DNA of 64,000 nucleotides. Origin: Siphonodentalium dalli (Eukaryota; Mollusca; Scaphopoda; Gadilida; Siphonodentaliidae). Below, piece by piece: positions 33,884 to 46,620 of the stretch (the first letter of the stretch is position 1; each line of letters begins with the position of its first letter). The position numbers and the translations under genes were made by a program. The notes under the pieces are model-generated. The model worked only from the letters and a program-made list of their open reading frames with translations, was not told the origin of the DNA and did no database searches. Location: the NCBI GenBank assembly GCA_032622095.1, contig CP136065.1, forward strand, positions 154,323,577-154,387,576. The letters run 5' to 3'.

Positions 33884-36800
33884 ACATGTATACTATGATG
33901 TTAGCCCCTTTATCACTCAAGTTGGCTCAATCAATCTTTCTGAAAAATGGAACTTATTTTATATGCACAAGCTCATTACCATGGTTGTGCTCAGGTATAC
34001 ACATTTGCACTTTTACTCTTCTTTCGAGTTGAGCCATGGGCCAACTGAGCGGAGAATATAATATACAGAACATCTAAACTTTCTGGTTGGATATGGTAAT
34101 GATCTCATTCGTGATGACAAATTGTTTTGATTTTTTTTTGCCATCACTGAGCTCAAGAGATAATTCCAATATCCAGCCAAAAAGTGTAGTTACACAACTG
34201 ATCACTTTATACAGTGAAACATGAACAAATTGATGATAACCATTCGTCAGCAAGACTGTCAACACAAAATATGCAGCGATTTATTCGGGAGTATACATAG
34301 GGCTATATGTTAATCCACATGCTTAACATGCATGCATAATGGACTCGCCAACTTGTACGAATTAATTAACGATGACCATTGACACAAGAAAGCATCTTCT
34401 AATGGAATGAATCCCAATATATCCATTAATGTTTATTCATGGATTATCTTCATCATCAAGTTATATACCATGCCATGCTAGAAAAGAAGCCTCGCTCGCC
34501 AGATTTCTAATAACCTATATAATTATATTAAAAGTTTAGATGTAAATATTTGTTGCTTACTATGCGTGGTGGCAAAATTGTTCCTTTCCAATTAATTGGA
34601 TTTTTGAAGCGCCCATGAGGGGCGTGGCAATGGGGGGGGGGTGTTCACCATCCTCCTGGTAACCGGCTGGTATATAGCGGAGGAGCGGGTAATAACCGAG
34701 GAGCCAAGATATGCGTGTTTTCACACCCCTCTTGGTAAACGACAACAATAACGGAAAAGTAATAGCCCAGACATCCAACAATTTATTTCCCTCGATACAC
34801 GGATCGTCCATTGTGATATGTCCAGCTTCAATGAAACACTGGTACCCATTATATTCAAATGAAATTATTTTTTGTAACACCGAAACCACCAATGTGGTCC
34901 AGAATAAACAAAGAGCATTATACTGGATCAAGGCAGACGCATTCTAGTGCCATCTACAAGTCTCAGTAGATCATTGCCTATCATCTGCATGCCATGATAC
35001 CAAAAACGTTGTTACTTTCTCAATATGGGAGTGGTGATAACAGCTGTCATATTCGATGGTGGGAGTGGGTAATAGCATACCTGTTATCTCCATTCGTTGC
35101 CGATAAATCAGAACAGGGCTGATGTTTCCAAGAAATATGCCCCATGAAAGTGAGATACTGTTTTTGACCGTATAATACGACAGTTACCAATGTTTGTAAA
35201 TTTCATCAAGAATATACTAATAGTATAATATATATAATGGTAGTATGAATGCGATATTATCAACAAAACGCACTTTTTGTGAGCCGAGCGTTTGTTTATA
35301 TAGAGCACGTCAAGAGTGTGCTATAAGCAAAACAGTCAACATCGTGGCGAGTTTTTGTTTGGGGAGAGTGATTCACGGTGACGCATTCAACACCGAATCT
35401 TGAGTGGCGAGGATTAGTAACCGATATGTTGTAAACAACATGGTGGCAGTTTCTACCACAATTAAATTAGTGGGGTCTCCCTGTGTTGAATGTTTTACTT
35501 ACTAAACACACTCTTTACGTGCTGTACTGTAACATAATTTGGCTTTTGGTTACACAACACAACGTTCGAACTTGACAATAACATGGTATTTACGCGATAT
35601 TTATTTGATTGGTATAAGAACAAGGTATGTCTATATATCTTAATATTGTTTCTGTTTATGGCGATTTTAACGGATTTGACTAGAGTTTTAACAGCAATAC
35701 ACATCGCGAAGGCCATCTGTATCTTTAATGCGCGAAATAAATAATATTTCTTTATTTCCGATTTCTTTTCTTTTGTCATTTATCTCGAATACACACACAA
35801 GCCTGACAGAAAGCAATTAATCACTTTCGCTATCCCTCTCTGGTTGTTCATTATTATTTTGGCTTCTGCGTTGTTGCAAGCCAACCATGAATTGACGGAC
35901 TCAAATGATACATTTATAATGAACAAATACCCTCCCAACTCCACTGGTGGCTGATTGTCCATAATATTATTGCACATGTAAAATTTGCATAAGATTGGAT
36001 AATTATCTGATATGCATGTATCAAAACAATGTGATGCATAGCATATACCCATAATGGTCGTTGTGCATGATTATATATACTGTCTGTGACATGCCCACTA
36101 TGCAAGCCGGTGCCGGTCGCTTTCCGGTACATATACTGGCAGTGCTGACACCGGCTTGCCACTTTCTGTTGGCACCTGCCGATACAGTCAACCTATAGAG
36201 TGGCAACATACATGGGGCGGATAAAAAGTGCGATACACGATGGCCCCCGGTGGGTGTCCAGAGGCCAAAACAAGAATTGACCTAGATCATGCAATTTTGA
36301 TCGAAATACAATATTTTACTTTCTTTTTAGTTTAAAATAGCTTTAAGGTGTTCTGGTCTTCTCTGTTCACTGGAAATGAAGCACTTAAAGTAGTTTTAAT
36401 TCACCCCCTGATAGGTGATACCATTGGTGAAATTCACTAAAAACTAACGTTGAAAGGGGGTATACATGTGTCTTTCTGTGAACGAAAACAATTGGAACAT
36501 GGAATTAAATATACTATTATACACTATATATAGTATTTCCATAGTACATTAATACACTCCATTCTAATTTCCAAATTGTTCCCGATTTCGGTTAGCAGGA
36601 AGACAGAATAAGTTAATCGTTAATTATGGACACATGGTGACTGCATGCATGAGTGAACCAAATAAGGGACACAGTCCTGTCTTTGGTAGAAACACCAAAT
36701 GCCAATACAAACCCACAATTTCATGTAGGTTCATCTTGTCAGCGATATTCCACAAAGCAGTACGTTGTGGAGTTCTTGTAGAATTATAACGCCATCGTTA

Positions 36801-37004
36801 TGATCTTCCGTTATAACGTTTGAGCACAGTATCCCTTTAATGGTGCACGCCGAGTTAGATCACTAATATTCGAACCGCGAAATTTTTTGTTTTGTTTTGT
36901 TTGAATAGCCTTTGCACTTAAATTTACAATTCTTAACAGTTCTTTGTTTTGAATTAAACAGGAAGTAAAAAAAATAACAGCTGGTTGGAATAGGAGGCGG
37001 ACGC
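33884..37004. other. Gene-free intronic stretch
   Basis: Several ORFs of 60-120 codons on both strands (for example 34560-34931 minus and 34711-34947 plus) show no motif I recognise. Near 35362 the codons IHGDAF occur, but a stop follows five codons later and no splice context supports a kinase exon. Confidence 0.4.
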
Positions 37005-37008
37005 TTAA

Positions 37009-37492
37009 AGGTACTCAATCCGTAAAGAGGGTCCCCATCTCAACAGATTCCAACAACAACAATCCGATCAGAGGGTCATATATTACTATTTCTTTGGCTT
37101 TGGGGGTAAAAAATATTTGATTCGAGTCGAGGAACCCATCAAACAAAGCTCAGAGTTATTAGATATTGATTTTTGAAATTTGTTAATCGCTCGAGATGAG
37201 TACTAATAACTGCCGTCAATTTGGTAACCTGCTCGAGATTTTACGCCAAAACTCTATTCAAACAGACAAGGATGGATAACTCTATAATCAAGTGCGTCAC
37301 CGTAATAATAACGAAATTTTGACTCTTCTGGGCCAGAAAGAATTCCCGATAATGAAAAATAATAGATTTCTAAAATCGATATCTAACAAATCTGAGCTTT
37401 GATGGGTGACTTCCTCGACTCGAATCAAATATTTTTGACCCCCGAAGCCATTGAAATAGTAATTGAGAGGAGTTTTATCGGATTGAGTACCT
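37009..37492. mobile_element. TTAA-flanked TIR element with AGGTACTCAATCCG ends
   Basis: TTAA at 37005-37008 and 37493-37496 flanks perfect 14-base ends, AGGTACTCAATCCG and its complement. Longer inverted similarity of about 180 bases per side follows (GGCTTTGGGGGTAAAAAATA, GATTCGAGTCGAGGAACCC, CAAAGCTCAGA). TTAA flanks fit piggyBac-like transposition. No transposase, so non-autonomous. Confidence 0.82.
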
Positions 37493-37768
37493 TTAAATGA
37501 ACCGAATTTGGAGATGGATAGGGATAGGGATGGGTGTCAAAACAAAAAACATCAACCTTGTGTATGCACTGTTTACCCCTTCAGTATGATGGCAAATCAT
37601 TCATGCGGACAGTCGGCGCATTAATTTGACGAGAAGTTGATGTCTTGTGCATGTGTATATTTTGTACACTTTTGTATTCATATTTATATACATCTCGATA
37701 CCTATATCTGTATATATAGGTTTGTGATATAAAAAAAACTGATTGTTTGATTAATTGATTGATTGCAG

Positions 37769-37919
37769 AATTGTGGGCGCATTACACGATAAAGAGTTGG
37801 ATGGAATTCAGTTCGCAGAGGAGGATGCAATAGGAGCCGGGGTTCGTCTGCTTCAAGGATATAAACGGATTTTCTCTGTAGATTTTCTATTGAACGTTGC
37901 TTTGATGTTGACTTATTGA
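37769..37919 (+). CDS. Methylthioribose kinase-like, terminal exon
   Basis: Follows TTGATTGCAG. One base completes an Arg codon, then 49 codons and TGA at 37917-37919. Residues IVGALHDKELDGIQFAEEDA, then IGAGVRLLQGYKR and IFSVDFLLN, match the C-terminal tail of methylthioribose kinases (RRIVG, a short acidic loop, then E-x-A-x-x-x-G-x-x-LL-x-x-R/K-x-F-S-I/V-D-x-LL). The loop after RRIVG looks shorter than in the bacterial and plant enzymes I recall. No AATAAA is obvious in the next 400 bases, so the true 3' end is unknown. Confidence 0.65.
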
Positions 37920-39001
37920 TGTGATTAAGTGTGGCATATAGCAAAGGATGACAGACATTCCTGAGTCCAGACGACATCAATTAATGGTTCATGCAGCCAA
38001 AGTGATCGTAAAACTGTAATCCAGATTGCTATGAGTTACATGATTATACGGTACATACGTACTTGGGCGCATTCTTTTGACGTTCGATTCCCATGAAACT
38101 ATATAAGAGATATTAATTAATTGATGACTCTATATTTAATTAACCCTTTCTATGTTATACTAAATATCCATTGACGCTGAATGGGATCGTTGTCGTAACG
38201 TTTATTATTATAGGCTCGCCAATGGATTACAGAAAAAGTTAGTAAGATAAATATCGTTATCCCTCAGAAGTGGATTTATAAATTTTCACTTTCATATATA
38301 TCCCGCGCGCGAGTGACGTGTATGCATGCACACCGGGATTATTTCAAAATCTTTGTGAATCGGCAGAGTTAACCTTTATTTGACTATACAACGTTTTGTG
38401 TTGAAATTCGACATATATATGGACAGATCGCTGGATTAATACGGGGACTATACTTCTCTGCGGTGGGTATAGTGCATGAAGTAAGACGGTGTATAAGTGG
38501 ACAGAGATCAGCTGTTGGGTTTGGTATATCGATTGAAGGTGATTACGAGAACATTTATGGTTACACTTATGTGAATGGTGAATTTCTTTGGATACGCGTA
38601 TATAATTAAAAGAAATCTAGTGTTTTAGTGTGTTATCTCATTCATGACCGAGATAAATGTTTATATTCGGTATTCACTCAGAAACACTACAGCTATCCTC
38701 TACATAAATGTACAACGTGCATAGATAAATATACATTAGTCTCAGTCGGCGCGAGATAAAAATGGTACCGAAATAATTTTCGTCTGTATATTCTTCCGAT
38801 ACCAGCATGGATTTATGTTATCACAATGATGAAACGGCGCTAACGGATGAAACTAAACTTACAAACATGATCACCACGTGTGCACGCATTTATGAAGAAA
38901 ACACTATACGACAATGACACAACTTTGATCATGTGACGAGACATTATCCGAGTCTGGTGTGCATTTATGTACTAAACGTTACGACAACGACCACATCATA
39001 G
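37920..39001. other. Gene-free stretch after the kinase-like gene
   Basis: Would contain the 3' UTR of the kinase-like gene. Low-complexity CGCGCGCG near 38305 and GTGCATTTATG-type words; nothing coding recognised. Confidence 0.4.
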
Positions 39002-41582
39002 TCTATATCTATATTTGCGAATGTCTGTCTGTCTGTCTGTCTGTGTTCTATAGAAATTCACAAGGGACCACCTAGATGACACAAAAGGGGTCTAATAGGG
39101 GTAACTTTTTACGAGAAAGATAATGGCGAGGGTTAGAGTTTTCTAAAGTGACGCCGTTGTTGTCAGGGGGAGAAAAGGGGGAGGGGCAGAAAATAAATTT
39201 GTCGCCGATTGCCACCAAACTTATATATAATAATCCCCATAATATGAGGAATCTAATGGTGTGGTTTAAATATGTCAAAGGTCGCGCCGTTCGCGTCAGG
39301 GATGCCCGGAAGGGGAGAGGGGCACCAAAATTGATCAAAAATAATTTTAGCGCCGAATTCCACCAAATTGATGCACATTCTTCTGAGATCTTCTCCATGA
39401 TACAAGGAATCTTATTGTGTGATTTAAAGACGCCAAATTGGTGTCGTTGTGATGAGATATTTGGGGGGGGGGGCGGTGTGTGGGTACTAAATCTGATAAG
39501 AATTGGTTTAGTCGGCGATTGCCACCAAACTTATACAAATTCATCCCCATGGTATGAGGTGTCTAATGGCGTGGCTTAAAACTGTCAAAAGTAGCGTCAT
39601 TCGAGTCAGGGGTGCACTAAAAGGGAGAGGAGCACAAAAATTGATGCACAATATTTTTAGCGCCAATTTCCACCAAATTGATACACATTATTATCCATGA
39701 TATGAGGAATATAATCGTGTGATTTTAAAGACGTCATATTGGTGCTGCTTTGGTGAGAGATGGGGTGGGTGGGGTGGGCACTAAATTTGATAAAAATTTG
39801 TTTAGTCGCGGATTAGCACCAAACTTACAAATAATAATCTCCATGATATCAGGAGTCTAATTGCGTGGTTTAAAGAAGTGGGGTCATTCGAGTCAGGGGT
39901 GCCTAGAGGGTGAGAGGAACACAAACATTGATAAACAATATGTTCAGCGCCGATTTCCACCTGATTGATACATATTCTTCTCCGTGATATGAATAATCTA
40001 ATCGTGTGGTTTAAATGCGCCAAATTGGAGCTTTTGGGTGAGAGATATGCAATGGTGGCCCTAAATTTGATACGAATTTGTATACTTGCCAATTTTCATA
40101 AATTGTATATATATTCATCTCTATAATGAGTCTAAGTGTGTGGTTTAATGATGTCAAAAGTGGCACCGCTTGAGTCCGAAATAGGGACGAGAGGGTCACC
40201 AAAATCTTTTTAAAAATATGCATGTTTATAGTGCCAATTACCATCAAACTCATACACGTTCTTCTCAAATGATACAATGAATCAAATATTTGCGAATATC
40301 TGTCTGTGTTCTATATATAACTTTAAGGGTACAATCGAGATGGCACCAATGCGGTCTAACAGGGGTAACTTTTTATGAGTAAGATAATGGTGTGGGTTAA
40401 AATTTTCTAAAGTGACATTGTTGGTGTCAGGGGAGGGGCTATTTTTTGCGCAGATTTCGACTAAATTGATATATTATTCTTCTCCATGATACGAGGAATA
40501 TAAACGTGTGATTTAAAGACGCGAAATTGGTGCCCAAACAAAGACGCGGAATTGGTGCCGTTTGGGTGAGAGATGTGGGGGGGGGGGGGGTAATAACTAT
40601 GATAAGAATTTGTTTAGTTGCCGATTACCACCAAACTTATATATAATCATCTCCATTATATAATGCATGCATGAGTCTAATAGACGTGGTTTAAATATGA
40701 CAAAAGTGGCGCGGTTCAAGTCATGCATGAGGGGAGTTGCACCAAAGTTGATACAAATATATTTAGCACTAATTTCACCAAATTCATGCACGTTCTTCTC
40801 TTATGATATGATGAACAAAATCACATTTGGGGTCGTTTGGGTCATGGATGACGAGAGGAGATTCACTAAGATTGTTCAATTCGCCGATATCCAACAAAGT
40901 TATATATATAGTCATCTCCCAGGCCATATCCATGTCGTTCTAAGGAGTTTTTGGCATTCCAATTTCACAATCACAATTTTGACATCTGACAATGGTATAT
41001 CTGCCAGATACAGAGTATTTCTTTCATTTTTTAGAACAGACTCATCGCCTAACATAAACAACTCAAAATATCGCTGTGTCGGGCACATTTAGCTGCTATA
41101 CTTGCTGAACTATACATTTAAACTGAAAATGATTAGCCAGTATATACCACCAGAACAGAGGAGCACCTGGACATATCTTTAAAACATCTGTATCTTCATG
41201 AAGATATGATAAACTAGATTGATTGACTGATTGATTGATACAGCTCTATGTAAAACACAATTGTCGTCTTTTATTTTTTCGAACTAATGTGTTTGCGATC
41301 TTCATGTTTTATGCTATACGCAGTTGTAAATAAATAAATACATCTTTATTGGTGGGACGGATTAAATGGGATAAACAAAATGATAATCGCTCAGATCTGA
41401 AAAGGTGAGCCACTACTTATATTCCATGTGTAAGAATCATGTCTTGTGATGCCATTTGGATATACAATTTATGAGAATACGTGTAACACTTTGAGAGCAA
41501 GAGTATTCTCTATTCCCACCAACAATATCCACAGAGGGTTTCACATCACTTTAACCTGGGCAACGCCGGGTAACCCTGCTAG
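39002..41582 (+). mobile_element. Non-autonomous Helitron, copy 2, uninterrupted
   Basis: 2581 bases from TCTATATCTATATTTGCG to GGGCAACGCCGGGTAACC...CTAG (41579-41582), followed by T. It runs parallel to copy 1 throughout, apart from small indels and the missing concatemer; at about 41220-41260 it passes directly from GATTGATTGATACAGC to CTCTATGTAAAACACAATTG, the join at which copy 1 holds the extra array. The 5' flanking base is G rather than the expected A. No Rep/helicase ORF. Confidence 0.78.
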
Positions 41583-41599
41583 TTCTCTATATAAAAGGA

Positions 41600-41690
41600 A
41601 AATAATGTTCAGATAATAAGTTCAACAAACGGCAATGTATTCCGCGTTTGTTGAACATATTATCTTAACATTTCCTGCAATGTATTATAT
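41600..41690. repeat. Hairpin GTTCAGATAATAAGTTCAAC
   Basis: GTTCAGATAATAAGTTCAAC then AAACG faces CGTTTGTTGAAC and ATATTATCTTAAC in inverted orientation. One half-copy is found again near 63590-63620. Likely a tiny palindromic MITE. Confidence 0.7.
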
Positions 41691-42649
41691 AAGATTCCTT
41701 CTGCAGTTTTATTGCAAACTCTTTTGGGTATCATCTGCTTATATTTCCGGAACAGTCATAAAAATGAAAAATATATACCACTCTAATGTATACTTAAATA
41801 ACTGAATGGGGGATCCATTCAATATATAAAATGAAGAGGTTAATTACCCTTGAGTTCGCTCGTGGATGTCGCGAAGCCGGAACGCCTCTAATGTATGGAA
41901 TTTGTGGATCGTGGGACCCTTTCTGAATAATGCATTTCCACACCGATCAATCGACCGAATCGTGGTCTCTCGGTGCATATTAACATATCGGTATGCTATA
42001 TTATAGGCCTACTTATCCTCTTATATTATATCTCACGTGACTTTCATGCATTCTGATTGGCTGCACACTGCTATACTATTTTTACGATAGTACCCCAGTA
42101 GGATTCCTATATGCCTACTATTCTTTTTCTATTTATAGTAACAAACTCATTTCGCGAAATCGGTTTACCGCCTGAAGATACGGCCAATCTTAAACTATAC
42201 CGTGTACGATACTTGTTGCAATCTAGGTATATCATTAGATTTATTGGTGAATTGTAATGGTCTTACAAATGTCCGATCATAGCTAGCCAATGTATTTAAT
42301 AGGTTGTCCGTTCGGTTGGCAAGCGGCCAGTCCTAATTTTGTAATGCCAGCGGAAGTTATTTATAACTTCCGTTTCCGTTTTAATCGAAGTTAAGCCAGT
42401 TAACTTCTACAATTTCGCCAAAATGTCTTTGCTAATGACGAATTTATAGCAATAAATGCATGAATCACGAAGAGGTGCTGTTAGATGTAACTAATAACAT
42501 AGTTATGCCTCCCTGCATCGTCAACATATTGCCGTAAATTGTAAAATCTGAGACCGATTTCCAAAATTCACGGTAAATAAAAATGTGACAAAATCAGACA
42601 CAGATATTGTGTGAGAATTGGCATCAATGTTCGATATATTATAATAAAT
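41690..42649. other. No gene seen
   Basis: Unique-looking AT-rich sequence without coding evidence. Confidence 0.4.
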
Positions 42650-42754
42650 AATGAATGGCTTGGAGTTGACTATGCCAAAATAGTGGTCCTCGATGAGGAA
42701 TATAGTCTCCTCGATTACCACTATTTTGGCATAGTCAACTCCAAGCCATTCATT
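42650..42754. repeat. Perfect palindromic hairpin, 37-base arms
   Basis: Arms 42650-42686 and 42718-42754 are exact inverted copies (AATGAATGGCTTGGAGTTGA, then CTATGCCAAAATAGTGG); the loop of 31 bases itself has CCTCGATGAGGAA-type inverted pieces. Confidence 0.92.
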
Positions 42755-44020
42755 ATCTATATAATAATATAGTGCAACTTGATTTTTTAGGAAATTAAAC
42801 ATCGATAGTCCATTTATGAAATGAATGTTGATTTGCATGCGTTCCATAGAGTGTGCATGGATGCAAGTTGGTCTTCGGCATACCGCAAAATAGCGATACC
42901 TTGAATAGGCGATTATTCGAGACAGTACAATCATTCATCATATCCACAGACCGATTTTAGATATATAGATATAGATTATTCCCATCGATGTGGGACTCCA
43001 CCCATTGCCATAGTCACAACCACAAACCGCATGTTTTGATTGGGATGTGGTTCAGGGATGTATACATGTATCTGGCCGATCGTATGGGACACCGTCCCCC
43101 ATACAAATAACAAAACAAAACTCTCATCAAATTCCATTCCTGCATGCAACACCATCGATTTAAATTCATCAGCAGCTGAACGCCAGGGGAGAGGAGCCTC
43201 ACTAAGTTTGGTTACTTGTGCTCCGATCCCCTGTGCACCCACAACATTATCCATATATTCTGTGTTATGTAAAATATTCCATGTATATGTGGTCACAATA
43301 AATATATTCAAACATGCAATGATGCAAGTTGGTCCGACAGTATGTGTGTTGTGTATTTTGTATATTTACACTCAACAGAGTCAACTGACAGATTAAACGA
43401 GTATTTAGCGCCCATTTCCAACGTTATTTTCGTAGCTCGTTTCAAGTTGCGTCTAGACAATTATACGAACACACAACATCTCCCAGTGTGTGTGGGATAG
43501 ACTCCAGTGACAACGACGGAGTCAATGACTATGGGCGACTAACATCTACATCTGTATGTGTGACATTACAGTTCTTCATGATTTACAATGTCGCTTCAAG
43601 CACTATAGTCATTTGACAACAGGTATCAATAAAACAATAATTTAATATGTAGTCACATCGAGAAACTTCAGTGTTGTTGAGAATGTGTTCGTTATAACTC
43701 AACAGGCTGCATATTATCGGTGAAAGTACAAAAACAATCGATACATACCTTTGCCAATTACTGTATTTTGAGACATAACTATATCGTCTATTGCAACTAT
43801 AATATAACCGTTTACGTGCTGTATATAAACTAACGCTCGGTTCACAAACAGTGTGTTTTGTCGATAATATCGCATGGAAGAAGTGATTAAACTGATTGAT
43901 TTACTGAGAGGCCGCGAATCGATTATTGTCCTTCCATCGAGCTCCATTACACTCCATCACTACAATAAACTAAAAATACAGGTCAAGTTCGATTTGTTGC
44001 GGTGTCCGGTCGTCCATTTT
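42755..44020. other. No confirmed gene; one unrecognised minus-strand ORF
   Basis: A 111-codon minus-strand ORF at 42976-43311 has a protein-like composition (for example PWRSAADEFKSMVLHAG and PEPHPNQNMRFVV), but I do not recognise it and the complementary strand is also open. No other coding signal. Confidence 0.3.
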
Positions 44021-46620
44021 TAGCTCACCTGAGACGAAGTCTCCGGTGGAGCTATAATCATCACTACTCGTCCGTCATCCGTCCATCCGTCCGTCCGTCA
44101 ACAATTCTTTGAACATCTTCTCCTCTGGAACCGTAATACCGAATTGGTTCATATTTGGTGTGGATGTTCCCTATGTGACTCTCATTCAGATTTGTTCAAA
44201 TGAGGTCACCCGGTCAAATAGTTGCGAAGCTATGCCCATAACTCTTTTCTACCATAGTAATTCTTACAGCGATTTGTTCAAATGAGGTCACTGGGTCAAA
44301 TGTGGGCGGAGCCAGTGACATAACTCAAAAAAATTAAAAAAACATTTGTTAAATTCAGATTTTTGGTCTTTTCAGGGCGACTTTTCTCAATTGAACAAAC
44401 AAATATGTTATAAAATTTGAAAATTTGAAAAAAGTGGCACCATTATAACATCTGCAGAGTTATGAAACTTTACTCTTGAATGAAATTATGGAAACATTCC
44501 ACTCTCCCCCACCCACCCCCTCCCACATGGCCCAGACCCACCCTGCCATCAACCAACATCCCTTCCAAGCGATATCACCTCTCAATTTAATTAATACCTC
44601 TTCTCACCACAGAAGCATATATATATGCAAAGATACAGGTCATTAATTTAGATTAGAATAATAGATGTCATCTGGCTAGTTTATGTACACATATCTGTAG
44701 CAATTTAAAAACAAACTGGTGCTCCCCAGGTTAGGTGATGACTGATAGGTTTCCCTGACATTCAATGGTATTGTGAATGGCTTAGATTTCTTCAAGTCTG
44801 GAAATAGTGTGTCTGACATTTACAGAGTGAGGTCCCCAGATGGTGAATTTAGTGTTGCTACCCCATACAGCATGCTAGCATCACCATATACACCCTCCAG
44901 GGACCTAATTCTGCTTAGGCCTCATCTTCTGGGAAGTATCCTAAGTATCAAATTGACAGTTTGTTTTAGTCACTTTTTTCCACCTGTTCAGTTTCAATGT
45001 CCGCCTAATTTGCTGAAGATAAAATGCATAATTAAGGTGCTCAATGGGTGTGTATCACCAACTTCAACTGTATTACTTCAATCTGTTCCTAGGTTTTTAT
45101 TGGCCATTGAGGCCTAATCATATTGAGGATGAATTCGGTGATGCTAGCCTGCCTTACGGAATATTGTCATTAAATTCACCTTTTGGGGACCTAATTCTGC
45201 AAATGTCAGACATACTAAATTCAGGCTTGGCCATTTCATATTATTTTCTTAATCACCACTTATCCAGATGAAATCATACCACTATTTTTCAAAGAAAAAT
45301 TGGGGGGTATATATTGGATTAACTTTGTCTTCTATCTGTCAGGCTTCCATCCGTCTGCCTGTTGGGATGTCTATCCATCCATCTATCAACCAACACTTGT
45401 GTTCTTCTCCATATTAAAGACGGAATGTGTTTATATATTTCAGTGTGCATGTTCCCTAGGTGTCTCACAATCAGATTTGTTCAATTAAGTTCATCACATC
45501 AAATACATGTAGGTGCGAAGCCAGGGCCATAACTCTTTCCCTCCATAGTAATTCTTAAAATTAAAACCGTTTTTTCATAAGAACCATTAGGCCTATATAG
45601 CTTATATTTGGTATGGAGGGGCATTGTGTGGCCGGGGTTCAGATTTGTTCAAATGGGGTCATTTTTAGGAAATGAGGTCCCCAGAGGGTGAATTTGGTGA
45701 TGTTAGTCCACCTTGCGGAATACTGTCATTAAATTCACCTGCAAAGGTCAGACACACTAAATACAGACTCGGCTGTTCCAATATTAGTTTCTTAACCACC
45801 ACTTATCCAGGTGAAATCATAGCCTGATTTTTCAAAGAAAAATTGGGGGGTATATTGATATTACTAGATGAATGGATCTCATAGATGAGGATTCACATTT
45901 GTTCAGAGATAAGGGCAGAGATAAGAGATTTAACTCTCCTCTATGCCGTTTGGTACTGGTATAATAATATTGATTTCTAGACAGCCTGGGTGGGGGCAAT
46001 GTTTGAGGCAATGGGGAGGGAGTGTAGAGGGGTGGAGATTTGACCCCCTACTTTGATCAAAATTAAAAATTTCATGCCTGATACTACATCAGTTGTAGAT
46101 TAGATGTTCCCACCAAAAATAAGTTAGAATTTTTCTCGTAGTTTGGTTTGATTTTCTAACATGTATGTTTTTAAACCATCAGTCCATATGTTCCTACTTC
46201 ATGTTAACCTGTTGGACCGAATTGGCCAGAAATTTTAACTTTATGGGGGTGTCAGGTTGGTAATTTTCAAATGTTTGAGAGCTTTGAAGTACTGGTGCCA
46301 GTCGTAAAATTCAACCTAAGAGGAATGTACAAAAGGATTTTTGTGAACTTAGTACTGTGGTATGGTTGTCCTCTTTAAAAGGTAAGAGGTTGGAGATTTG
46401 TCAGTGATGTGCAATTAGAAATTTCAAGGTGAAGAGCCCTGCTCATCTGAGAACATCCAGCTATGTCGGAGTATGTCCATGTTTAGAACTACTTGTCTTC
46501 AGTGATTTTGTCAAGTACTGACTCTTGTGGTCTTCAGAGTCCCCGTCTTCTCAGTCCTTACAGTCTGGTGAGCGACCCACAGTCATTGACTGTCTTGTTT
46601 ACCAGAGTTACGGCCCTTCC
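44020..46620. repeat. Composite interspersed repeat, second block
   Basis: Same order of modules as 6.4-12 kb: CGTCCGTC unit (44022-44330), a CCCCCACCCACCCCCTCCCA segment (44505-44525), the CAAGTCTGGA-type TIR element (44793-45230), a TTGGGGGGTATATTGGATT-like segment, another CAGATTTGTTCAAATG unit (45350-45660), and the AGAGTCCCCGTCTTCTCAGT end module (46538-46600). Shared order shows the modules move or duplicate as a block. Confidence 0.75.

Larger units (their letters stand above)
30038..37768 (+). other. Intron of the kinase-like gene (7.7 kb), repeat-filled
   Basis: Starts GTTCGT and ends TTGATTGCAG. It contains interspersed repeats, at least three TIR elements and many short unrecognised ORFs on both strands. 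The boundaries are predicted from phase and motif continuity only. Confidence 0.6.

Noticed and set aside
35360-35395. IHGDAF codons as a possible kinase catalytic-loop exon
   Set aside because: A stop follows five codons later, the loop residues after HGD do not match the family, and the place is downstream of the penultimate exon, which is the wrong order.
36896-36980. Possible exon before AATAACAG near 36980
   Set aside because: An AG is present but the following frames carry stops soon and no protein-like segment is seen.
44505-44530. C-rich tract as a promoter element
   Set aside because: The same tract sits at the same place in the copy near 8220, so it belongs to the repeat.
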